DNA of 64,000 nt from Roseiflexus sp034432635 (GTDB taxonomy: Bacteria; Chloroflexota; Chloroflexia; Chloroflexales; Roseiflexaceae), in the NCBI GenBank assembly GCA_034432635.1, contig DAOUBK010000015.1, positions 1-64,000 on the forward strand, written 5' to 3'. Below are positions 53,575-61,518 of this stretch, in pieces (within the stretch, counting starts at the first letter, position 1; each line of letters begins with the position of its first letter). Under the pieces are notes generated by a model, which saw only the letters and a program-made list of their open reading frames with translations, was not told where the DNA came from and ran no database searches. Position numbers and translations under genes: made by a program.

Positions 53575-55851
53575 CTATGGCAACGAACTACCATAGCGCC
53601 AGATATAGTAGTGCTGTCCGACATTCCCCATCTGCACCCGCCACATCGGTTGCTCATCGGGGGTATAGGTCAGCACGCGACGCTCGAACAACTGCACCAG
53701 AACATCACGTTCGACGCCGCCAACCCGCGCACGCACCCAGTACGCTTCGCTGATCGGATACCCGACAACCGCCACCCAATCCATCACCCGACCAGCCTGG
53801 TAGGTGCCATTGTCGTACACAATCCCGGATGCTGTCAAATACTCCCAGAAAATGCGCGGGATATTATGACCTGTGGCTGCAGCGAATTGCGCACAGCGCG
53901 TCTCCGGACGCACCGGGCCGACCATGGGACGCACACTTCCATCTGGAAGCAACGCATCGGTCACCGGCAGACCCGTGCGATCGGCAACCGGTGACGTGAG
54001 CGGGGAGAACATCGCGTAGGTCGGCGCATTCATATCATCAAGATCACCGACGACGGGAAACACTGCCGGCTGGTGCGCCACGTACTCATCGTCGCCGATC
54101 TGCACCCGCCCCATAACCATTTCCGACACCAGCAAACCGGCGGTGACGAACGAAGCCGTGCGGCGATCCGCGGCAGAGTTATTGATCTCGAGGCGTCCCT
54201 TGTCGAAATAGAGCACCTGCCGCAGTCCCGTGTCTGACTGGACATACGGTTCGCTCCGCGCCAGGCGTGGCGCCGGACCCCACACCCACGCACGTTTTGC
54301 GCGCCCAGTCGTCACCGGCAGATCGACCCGCTGCCAGATACCGACGAACGACAGATCAATCTGGCGTGCAACTGGTTGAGCGCCAGCGAGTGCCACGATC
54401 ATCTCACCGCCGGCATCTTCGACCAGAGCAGGAACAGCCTGCGGTGCGACACTCGCCTCGATCAGCGGCTCGACCTCCTGCGCCAGCGGAACAACATCAA
54501 CCGTTGCCTGCGGTGGTGAAGGCGAAAGAATGTCGGGGGGAGGTCCGCATGCCGGTTGCTCAACCGGGCAGGCCTTCAGGGTCAGATCGTAGCGAATAAA
54601 CATCCCGCCAATATCGCCGACATTCTTGATCTGCGCATAGTAGATGCCATCGGCTGAGGGAGTAAACCGTACCAGCGAATCGAGGGTTGTACCACCTTCG
54701 ATATTGTTGTTCGAGTCGATCAGCGTAATCGCATCACGCCCAAACAGGAAGAGGAGCGTATCGGCGCCGGGAAGAATGCCATTAGCGTCGGGCGGCGCGT
54801 AAGGTCGCGTATTGGTGTACAGATAGTAGGTATACCCGGCGAGTGCAAAGAACTTGACCCAATCCGCGTCACCGTTGGGGCAGAGCAGGCGCCCGCGCTG
54901 TGTCTCGTTCTGATTGATCTGTCGCGCCAGTTCCGGCAACCCGTCCTGCTCATAGATATCGTTACAGAGTGATGAAACGAATGGGGGGAAAGGACCATAA
55001 CTCTCGCCGCGCACGATGATCGTGTAACTGAGGTTACTGCCGCCGATCCCCAGGGTATCACGCACACGCACGAAGAAGAACCCGTTGGTCGGCGCGCGGA
55101 ACGACTGGATCAGCGGTCGCGTATCGGTGAGCGTTGGTGTGCTGCCGCGAAATGGAAAATCATCGTTTGAGTCAATGAGACGCCGGTTTGAGTCGTAGAG
55201 TTCGAGTGAAAGATCGAGACCGGCATCCATTTCGGGAATATCGACCGAATAGTACTTACCGGCGACAGCGCCAAACTTGAACCAGTCCTCGTCGCCGATT
55301 GAGCAGATGCCGTGGCGTCCGGCACGATCCACCAGGAGCAGCGCAGCGCTATCAAAATTATTCCCCGGATCGGACACTTCGGGACAGGCGGAAACCGGCG
55401 GCGTCCCCGGTGCCGGTGCAGCCAGCGTCACCTGAATCACTGCTTCCGCCGTCTGATTTGGTGTTACGTCAGTGCGTGTCGCGCGGACGGTCACGGTGCG
55501 CACGCCGTTGGGCGTATTCGGCGGGATGATGATACGGATAGGAATAACTGCCGACGTTGTCGCCTGGTTGACCGCAATCGGCTGTGCAATCGTCGTACTC
55601 GCCTGCCAGCCGCTCGGAACCTCCGGGAAGGAAATAACGAACGTTGCTGCGGTTGTATCGTCGTTCCGCAGACGAAAATCGCTTACAACCAGCACGGTAT
55701 TGTTTGGTGTCTGATTGGTGACCGTGTACGCACGCGAGGCGGGATCCCAGCGAAAATCTTGCGGTGCAGCAACAAGTGGCACAGGGGCGACAATCGCCAA
55801 TGTCAGCAAAAGCGCCGCGAATGACAGTGACCGAAAGTACAGGCGTGTCAC
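53575..55851 (-). CDS. large secreted protein with two PPC-like domains and Chloroflexi C-terminal module
   Basis: The protein has 758 residues from GTG 55851 (MTRLYFRSLSFAALLLTLA), a signal peptide ending at VAA. An Ig/NEW-like domain (about 35-145) is followed by two bacterial pre-peptidase-like beta domains (about 165-290, GDEDWFKFGAVAGKYYSVDI; about 320-440, GDADWVKFFALAGYTYYLYT). The last 250 residues end in LFERRVLTYTPDEQPMWRVQ and VGQHYYIWRYG, a module common at the ends of Chloroflexi surface proteins. No catalytic motif is seen, so it is probably adhesive or structural. Confidence 0.78.
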   Translation of the reverse strand: MTRLYFRSLSFAALLLTLAIVAPVPLVAAPQDFRWDPASRAYTVTNQTPNNTVLVVSDFRLRNDDTTAATFVISFPEVPSGWQASTTIAQPIAVNQATTSAVIPIRIIIPPNTPNGVRTVTVRATRTDVTPNQTAEAVIQVTLAAPAPGTPPVSACPEVSDPGNNFDSAALLLVDRAGRHGICSIGDEDWFKFGAVAGKYYSVDIPEMDAGLDLSLELYDSNRRLIDSNDDFPFRGSTPTLTDTRPLIQSFRAPTNGFFFVRVRDTLGIGGSNLSYTIIVRGESYGPFPPFVSSLCNDIYEQDGLPELARQINQNETQRGRLLCPNGDADWVKFFALAGYTYYLYTNTRPYAPPDANGILPGADTLLFLFGRDAITLIDSNNNIEGGTTLDSLVRFTPSADGIYYAQIKNVGDIGGMFIRYDLTLKACPVEQPACGPPPDILSPSPPQATVDVVPLAQEVEPLIEASVAPQAVPALVEDAGGEMIVALAGAQPVARQIDLSFVGIWQRVDLPVTTGRAKRAWVWGPAPRLARSEPYVQSDTGLRQVLYFDKGRLEINNSAADRRTASFVTAGLLVSEMVMGRVQIGDDEYVAHQPAVFPVVGDLDDMNAPTYAMFSPLTSPVADRTGLPVTDALLPDGSVRPMVGPVRPETRCAQFAAATGHNIPRIFWEYLTASGIVYDNGTYQAGRVMDWVAVVGYPISEAYWVRARVGGVERDVLVQLFERRVLTYTPDEQPMWRVQMGNVGQHYYIWRYGSSLP

Positions 55852-55995
55852 GGTGTTTTCCTTGATACACGAGCAGAGACGCGGCGAGCACCCGGTATGG
55901 GGAACTGCTGCGATTATAGCATACGGAAAACGTGTGTCAAGGAAAAACCCAGGGGACGAACGACGTCGTTCGTCCCCCCCGACTGCCACGCGTAC

Positions 55996-57681
55996 TTACC
56001 AGGAACGCATACCCGGAATGAACTGCATTTCCGACACCAGTCTGATCAGGGTTGGCGCGTAGTTGATCACGATCAGCGCGAAGGAGATTGCCAGCCAGGG
56101 CTTGAACTGATCGAGCACTCGCGGACCGTCCTCTGGACCAGAAACCACCCGTGCAAACGGAACCATCGGAATCGTGTCCTTCTTCCCGGCTGTGATCGTC
56201 AGCACCATGTTGAGGTAGTACAGAATGGCGCTAACGAACATGATGATTGCGCCAACCGCAATCATCGGCAGGAGCGCTTCCCACTCGGGCTGAATCTGCC
56301 GCATCGCACCGATCGCCGTGCGTCGCGGCATGCTCAGCAACCCCAGCATATGCATCCAGTGCGAGAAGATTCCCATGCCGATGAACCATGTCCACGCCTG
56401 AACCAGCGCCATCGTCGGACTCCACAGCCGGCGCCCGGTGAGGTGCGGAACCAGCCAGTAGGTAATGCCCATGAAACTGAGCGTCACGGCAGTGCCAACC
56501 GTCAAATGAAAATGTCCCGAAATCCACGAAGTATTATGCACCACCAGATTGATGTTGTACGACGCATTGATCAAGCCACCGGCGCCGCCGAAGGCGAACA
56601 GGATCATCGCCAGCACCTGTGTAGTAAAACTCGGCTCACGCCACGGCAGATTGAAGACCCATACCAGCCATCCCTTGCCGCCGCGCGCGCGTCCGCCATT
56701 TTCGAGCGACGCCACGACGTTGAAAAAGGTCAACAGGCTGGGGAAGAAGACGCCAAAGGTAAAGATTGCGTGCACCAGTTTCCAGATCTCGCTGATGCCC
56801 GGATCGGTGTACTGATGGTGCATCCCGATTGGCGTCGAAAGGATCAGGAACAGAATGAACGACACCCGCGCCATCGGATCGCTGAACAGTCGGCCGCCCG
56901 CCTGCTGCGGCACGAAGTTGTACCACGAAATGTACGCCGGCAGCAACCAGAAGTACACGATTGGATGGCCGGTGAACCAGAAGAGCGTACGCGCCAGCAC
57001 TGGATCGGTTCCCTGCACCAGCCCCAGCGACCAGGGGATCAGCAGGAAGAGCATCTCAGTCGCCACGCCGAAGGTGCAGATCACCCACATGGTCATCGTG
57101 ACAATCGCCATGAATGCCGCCAGCGGAATGCGCGCTATGGGGTTGGCGGCACGCCACTGCCGAAGCATCATCACCTGGTTGATCAACAACAACCAGGTAC
57201 CGACGACCACCAGCGTCAGACCGATGTAGAACAGTGGATCCGCCTTGAGCGGCGGGTAGAACGTGAACAGAACCGTCGCGTTGTTGAGCAACAACGGCAA
57301 CGCCGCAATCAGCAAGCCGGCAGTCATCACGCCGAACGTCGTCCATCCCAGCGCACGACTCGCCAGCGGAATGCCGAGTGATCGCGACGTTACAAACGTC
57401 AGCCAGCCGATGATGAAAAAAGTGGTGAACACCAGCACATTGAGCACGCCATGCAGCGCCAGCCCCTGATAATAACCGCCGCGCAGGACCGGCGCAATTG
57501 GCCTGTACAGATCGATCCCGTTGTACTGCAACGCCTGCATCACACCGAACAGGCCACCGATCGCCAGTGCGATGAATGCGATCAGCAGGTTCAGCCCCGT
57601 CAACCGATACTCGGTGGCAAACACACCGACCTCGGCGCGCTCAGCAGCAATGGAGACACCGGAAATACGCGCTGTAGCCAT
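55996..57681 (-). CDS. cbaA: ba3-type cytochrome c oxidase subunit I
   Basis: The protein has 561 residues from ATG 57681 (MATARISGVSIAAE). Heme-copper ligands are HGVLNVLVF (low-spin heme), GHPIVYFWLLPAYISWY (CuB His and the cross-linked Tyr), MHHQYTDP (two CuB His) and HFHLTVG (heme pair). VYFWLLPAY is the B-family (ba3) form, lacking the A-family D-pathway motifs. It reduces oxygen and pumps protons with subunits II and IIa upstream. There are 13 or so helices. Confidence 0.93.
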   Translation of the reverse strand: MATARISGVSIAAERAEVGVFATEYRLTGLNLLIAFIALAIGGLFGVMQALQYNGIDLYRPIAPVLRGGYYQGLALHGVLNVLVFTTFFIIGWLTFVTSRSLGIPLASRALGWTTFGVMTAGLLIAALPLLLNNATVLFTFYPPLKADPLFYIGLTLVVVGTWLLLINQVMMLRQWRAANPIARIPLAAFMAIVTMTMWVICTFGVATEMLFLLIPWSLGLVQGTDPVLARTLFWFTGHPIVYFWLLPAYISWYNFVPQQAGGRLFSDPMARVSFILFLILSTPIGMHHQYTDPGISEIWKLVHAIFTFGVFFPSLLTFFNVVASLENGGRARGGKGWLVWVFNLPWREPSFTTQVLAMILFAFGGAGGLINASYNINLVVHNTSWISGHFHLTVGTAVTLSFMGITYWLVPHLTGRRLWSPTMALVQAWTWFIGMGIFSHWMHMLGLLSMPRRTAIGAMRQIQPEWEALLPMIAVGAIIMFVSAILYYLNMVLTITAGKKDTIPMVPFARVVSGPEDGPRVLDQFKPWLAISFALIVINYAPTLIRLVSEMQFIPGMRSW

Positions 57682-57737
57682 ACGATCTCCCATTCCAGGC
57701 TGCCGCGCTGCCCGTGCAGCGAACAGCAGACACATAA

Positions 57738-58244
57738 CTAGCGATTCACCGAAGCCGTCTTCGCCGGAGTCACGATGATCTTGCCTGCCATCAAATGGTG
57801 CCCGCCACCACAATACTCGTGGCAGTAGATGTAGTACTCGCCCGGGGTGTCGAACGTCGTCGTCATACGTGAAATCTGCCCCGGAATGACCATCATGTTA
57901 ATCGGCGTATTCTCAATCTTGTAGCCGTGAATGACATCACGACTGGTGACGATGAACGTCACTCGCGAACCGGCAGGTATCTCCAGTTCTCCCGGCGTAA
58001 AGTTGAACAACTGCGCCGTAACGACGGCCTCGTAGCGTCCCGGCGCCAGTTCGCGCAGACCAGGCTTGTCGAACGGCGGGGTCGTGTTGAGCGCCTTTGG
58101 ATCGACGCGCCCTGCATTACCGGGCACCGCAATGCCGACAGCAAAGGCGGTGATCACAATTGCGACCAGAAATGCAATCGGCACCGCAACGCTCGGAAGG
58201 ATCCACGCGATTTCAAACAGGTAGCCCAGATATTTGCGGTTCAT
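57738..58244 (-). CDS. cbaB: ba3-type cytochrome c oxidase subunit II
   Basis: The protein has 168 residues from ATG 58244, which overlaps the subunit IIa stop. One N-terminal membrane helix (VAVPIAFLVAIVITAFAVG) is followed by a cupredoxin domain. CuA ligands are in the compact YCHEYCGGGHHLM motif with HGYKIENT upstream. It passes electrons from cytochrome c or a blue copper protein to subunit I. The short form with one helix matches ba3 oxidases. Confidence 0.93.
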   Translation of the reverse strand: MNRKYLGYLFEIAWILPSVAVPIAFLVAIVITAFAVGIAVPGNAGRVDPKALNTTPPFDKPGLRELAPGRYEAVVTAQLFNFTPGELEIPAGSRVTFIVTSRDVIHGYKIENTPINMMVIPGQISRMTTTFDTPGEYYIYCHEYCGGGHHLMAGKIIVTPAKTASVNR

Positions 58245-58411
58245 GATCCCCTCACTCCGCCGTTTGCCAGCAACTGCAAATACACCTGGATCCACAGTCC
58301 TGCAAGAATTGCCAGGTACGCCAGCGTGATCAGCAACGCACCGCGCGGCAGTTCGTGGTTTTCGTGCTCTTCCGTTTCCTCGTGCTGCTCCACGACCGGT
58401 TGTTCAGCCAT
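58241..58411 (-). CDS. ba3 oxidase subunit IIa, 56-residue single-helix protein
   Basis: This short gene starts at ATG 58411 and its stop overlaps the subunit II start (ATGA). The charged N-terminus (EQHEETEEHENHELPRG) is followed by one helix (ALLITLAYLAILAGLWIQVY). In Thermus ba3 oxidase subunit IIa supplies the helix missing from the one-helix subunit II. Position, length and topology match; no catalytic residue is expected. Confidence 0.8.
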   Translation of the reverse strand: MAEQPVVEQHEETEEHENHELPRGALLITLAYLAILAGLWIQVYLQLLANGGVRGS

Positions 58412-58480
58412 ACTGCGTTTCCCTTCTAGTGACTGGAGAGTCGCTTGATGCCTGTGCTTGCTTTCACGTTCAACACGCCC

Positions 58481-59227
58481 CTACCTCGGATAACAGACAA
58501 ACAGATGCGCCATCTCGTAGATCGGGCGCGCTGCTTCGCTGCTGTTCGCCTCTTGCTCGACCAGCCCGATATCGCGCATCACAATTGCAGGATTGAGACG
58601 GGCGCCATCGTATTCAGCGCGCAACAAACCGGTTTCGTCAACCAGCACGGCGCGCTGATCGAGCTCGACATCATTCCCCTCTATCCGGTAGTAGACGCCA
58701 TACCCGCCACCGATCAACTGCTTGAGTTCGCGGTCTGAGCCGGTCAGAAAGACCCACCCTGACGTTTCGACACCCAGACGCCCCGCATAGGCGCGCAGCA
58801 TCGGTGGAGTATCGCCATGCGCATCCACGGTGATCGTCACCATACGTACCCGTGATCCCAGGCGACCATCGGTGCGCAGCATTTCGTAGATCGTGCGCAT
58901 GCTACGCTCCATTGCGGCACACTGTTCCCCGCAGCGCGTATAGGTGAAATTGATGAGCAGCACATGTCCGCGCAGATCGGTATCGCTCACCCAACGACCA
59001 TCCTGATCGGTGAGCATGAAAGCAGGCGCAGGTTCGATCCGTGGCAATACCTGAACCGGACGAGCGATAGCGAACCAGAGAACGAGGACAACCAGCGCCG
59101 CAAAGAACGCTGCCACACCGTACAACATCCCTCTGAGCCATACTGCGGACATTCGGCGAGGAACAGCCACAGGGTGAACGTTCCCCTGCAGGGATGCGGC
59201 GCCGGCTCGTGGCGAAGAAGCATGCAT
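58481..59227 (-). CDS. SCO1/SenC-family protein lacking the usual copper-binding histidine
   Basis: The protein has 248 residues from ATG 59227; ATG 59152 is an alternative. An N-terminal membrane anchor (GMLYGVAAFFAALVVLVLW) is followed by a thioredoxin-like domain with the CxxxC copper site (RCGEQCAAM) and RGHVLLINFTYTRC. SCO proteins supply copper to CuA of subunit II, and the gene lies just upstream of that operon. The third ligand, a histidine normally in a D-H-S/T-like stretch before the final strands, reads DQRAVLVDE here, so the copper site may be incomplete or redox-only. Confidence 0.82.
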   Translation of the reverse strand: MHASSPRAGAASLQGNVHPVAVPRRMSAVWLRGMLYGVAAFFAALVVLVLWFAIARPVQVLPRIEPAPAFMLTDQDGRWVSDTDLRGHVLLINFTYTRCGEQCAAMERSMRTIYEMLRTDGRLGSRVRMVTITVDAHGDTPPMLRAYAGRLGVETSGWVFLTGSDRELKQLIGGGYGVYYRIEGNDVELDQRAVLVDETGLLRAEYDGARLNPAIVMRDIGLVEQEANSSEAARPIYEMAHLFVCYPR

Positions 59228-59275
59228 GGTGCGCCTCGACAAACGTGAAGCGAGCGACTGACATTCTTCGTGCAT

Positions 59276-59760
59276 CGTGGCACAAAGTTCGTGCAGAGTA
59301 TAGTGCGGCGATGCACGCTGCGGAGTTATAAACCCGCAACATCTGGTTATGGGGCGTTTACCTCAAGGGGCGGTCATCCCGCCTTTGTGAGGCGGCTGCG
59401 GGCACGATACCCTTGCTCACGTGACACTACGAGGATCGAGCACACAGGAATGAACGGTCGCATCGTTTGACGCATGGAAGCCATACTTCCGTGCGCTGCC
59501 GGTCACGAGCGAAGAGGATTGCCCTGGCGCACAAGCGATTCTTGGCAGCAAAGCGCACCACGGTGGATAAGGTGGTGTGGCGAGCTGCCAGACGGTTCCA
59601 CGCTGTAATGATCTGTCCAACCCGAATTACATTCTTTGCCAGTTGTACTCCGATACTGATCGTCGCAATGCCGCCACATAAAAACAACCGCGGCACAGGG
59701 CATATCCTGTGCCGCGATCCAGACCATAAGCAGGGGCGCGATCACACGCCGAAAGCGCCT
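59276..59760. repeat. intergenic region with degenerate dispersed repeat (locus 3)
   Basis: There is no gene. About 59428-59575 matches loci 1 and 2: TACGAGGATCGAGCACACAG, GGTCGCATCG, AAGCCATACTTCCG, GGTCACGAGCGAAGAGGAT, TGCCCTGGCGC and GGCAGCAAAGCGCACC. An imperfect GC-rich palindrome (GGCACAGGGCATATCCTGTGCC) lies near 59694-59716. Confidence 0.6.
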
Positions 59761-60078
59761 TTAGAAGAAGCCTAACTCCTCGCGCGCCTCTTCACTCATC
59801 ATTGAAGGATTCCAGAATGGCGTCCACACCAGGTTGATCTGAACATCTTCCAGGTTGCTATACACCTGGCGGAGACCCTCGATCTCACGTTTTGCCTGCG
59901 TCAGAATCTGCGGACCTGCAGGGCAGGCGGGGGTCGTTAGAGTCATATCGACCACTACCCGACGACCGTTCTCCTGAATATCGACGTTGTACACCAAACC
60001 GAGATTGACAATATCCATCCCGATTTCAGGATCGTAAACATTTTTCAGCGCACTGCGCACCAGTTCTTCAGTCAGCAT
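59761..60078 (-). CDS. MIP18/DUF59-family iron-sulfur assembly protein
   Basis: The protein has 105 residues from ATG 60078, with GGAG about 11 nt upstream. Features are VYDPEIGMDIVNLGLVYNVD and the cysteine motif MTLTTPACPAGPQIL, both diagnostic of the SufT/PaaD-like MIP18 group, which helps load Fe-S clusters onto targets. It starts 99 bp after the ArsA-family gene on the same strand. Confidence 0.85.
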   Translation of the reverse strand: MLTEELVRSALKNVYDPEIGMDIVNLGLVYNVDIQENGRRVVVDMTLTTPACPAGPQILTQAKREIEGLRQVYSNLEDVQINLVWTPFWNPSMMSEEAREELGFF

Positions 60079-60176
60079 AGAATCAGGTCTCCTCTTCGTG
60101 CAGCGCCACACTTCCTCTGGCGCTGTGCGGGCCGATACCGCTCTGCCAGCGACAACGACACCACTGTTGTCCACAA

Positions 60177-61367
60177 TCAACTGGCGGATGCCGCTGTCGG
60201 CTCGATCGTTTCCGGCGCGCCGAAGCGCACCTCGAGCACTCCTTCGCGGAATACGGCGCGCTTCGCCGGACGCTCCGCGAGGGTCAGAGGCAGGATCATA
60301 TCGCGTTTGAAATTACCGATTGCCACGAACAATTCATCGCCGCGCTTGGTGATCGACACCTTGCCGATCTCGACATGCGGCAGCGGCAGGCGCATCACAT
60401 ACTCATCGCCATCACGAATGATCTCTTGCGTTGTACCGCGAAAGAAAACTTTGGTCGGGTCTTCATCCTTGAACGTGTCACGCCCAACCTGCGAAAGATC
60501 GGCAATACCCCGGAGGTCGTGCGGGTAGTGCGGCGCTTCCCAGATCGGCAGCGGCGCGAACAGATCGTGCACCATCCTGCGGTACGACGCCTGCATTTCA
60601 TACAGGCGCTCCATGAACTCGCCTGCAACCGCGTTGCGCGGCAGCACGCGATTCAGCACTACACCATCGACCGGGTACCCAAACAGCGCCAGATAGGTCG
60701 CTGCGCGCTGTGCTTCCTTAATGACCATGCGTTCCGGGTTGACCACCAGCCGGTATGAACTGATGTCGGGGTCGGTCAGGGTTTGGCGCAGGGCTTCGAC
60801 CCCTTTGGTCAGACGGTCGAGCGTTTCAAAAGCGTTGGTTGCCGGGATCAGGGCGCGCACCAGCGGCTTGGCAACGCTCTTGGTGCCGGGGTCCCAGTCC
60901 ATCACCCGCGCTGCATACCATTGAAAGGTCTCCGGCATCGTCAACAGACGAATCGTTTCGCCGGTTGGCGCGGCATCGACGATGACGACATCGAAGTTGC
61001 CCTCGCGCGCCTGACGCCGGATGTGGAGCAGGCTGACAACCTCTTCCATACCGGGAATGATCGCCAGTTCTTCCGACGCCACATCACTGACCCCACGCCG
61101 TTTGAGCAACCCCGCCAGATAGTTGCGCAACTCGCCCCAGTGCTGACGCACCTCCTCCAGCACATTGATCTCTTGCCCCCAGAGTCGATCGGTCAGTTGG
61201 GTCGGTTGCGCTCCCAGTGGATGATCGAGCGCATCAGCCAGACTGTGCGCAACGTCGGTGCTGACAACCAGCGTCCGGTAGCCGAGTTCGGCAGCTCGCA
61301 CCGCAGTGGCCGCCGATGTGGTCGTCTTGCCGACGCCACCTTTGCCGAGGTAAAGTATCAGGCGCAT
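60177..61367 (-). CDS. ArsA/GET3-family ATPase with alpha-crystallin-like domain
   Basis: The protein has 396 residues from ATG 61367 (MRLILYLGKGGVGKTTTSAA), with GAGG 5 nt upstream. Deviant Walker A is KGGVGKTT; switch I is VVSTDVAHSLADALDH; switch II is VIVDAAPTGETIRLL. The last 80 residues (VEIGKVSITKRGDELFVAIG, VFREGVLEVRF) form the HSP20-like domain found in photosynthetic-bacterium ArsA homologues. There is no arsenite-specific cysteine cluster nearby, so membrane-protein targeting like GET3 is likelier than arsenite export. Confidence 0.88.
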   Translation of the reverse strand: MRLILYLGKGGVGKTTTSAATAVRAAELGYRTLVVSTDVAHSLADALDHPLGAQPTQLTDRLWGQEINVLEEVRQHWGELRNYLAGLLKRRGVSDVASEELAIIPGMEEVVSLLHIRRQAREGNFDVVIVDAAPTGETIRLLTMPETFQWYAARVMDWDPGTKSVAKPLVRALIPATNAFETLDRLTKGVEALRQTLTDPDISSYRLVVNPERMVIKEAQRAATYLALFGYPVDGVVLNRVLPRNAVAGEFMERLYEMQASYRRMVHDLFAPLPIWEAPHYPHDLRGIADLSQVGRDTFKDEDPTKVFFRGTTQEIIRDGDEYVMRLPLPHVEIGKVSITKRGDELFVAIGNFKRDMILPLTLAERPAKRAVFREGVLEVRFGAPETIEPTAASAS

Positions 61368-61518
61368 AGCACCTCGTGTGCGCGATGGAACTGGAGCGGC
61401 GGCGCGCGCCCGCGCGTCCAGGGTTGTGCGTCTGCCGCTCTGGAGATATCGACGACAGCCGCCTCTTCCTCTCCTAACTAATACGCTGCATAAATTGTAA
61501 AGGTTGCGTGTCCTATCG

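Noticed and set aside
55897..57381. Open frame of 494 codons on the plus strand
   Set aside because: It is antisense to oxidase subunit I, rich in His/Arg/Gln as expected of a shadow frame, with no family resemblance.
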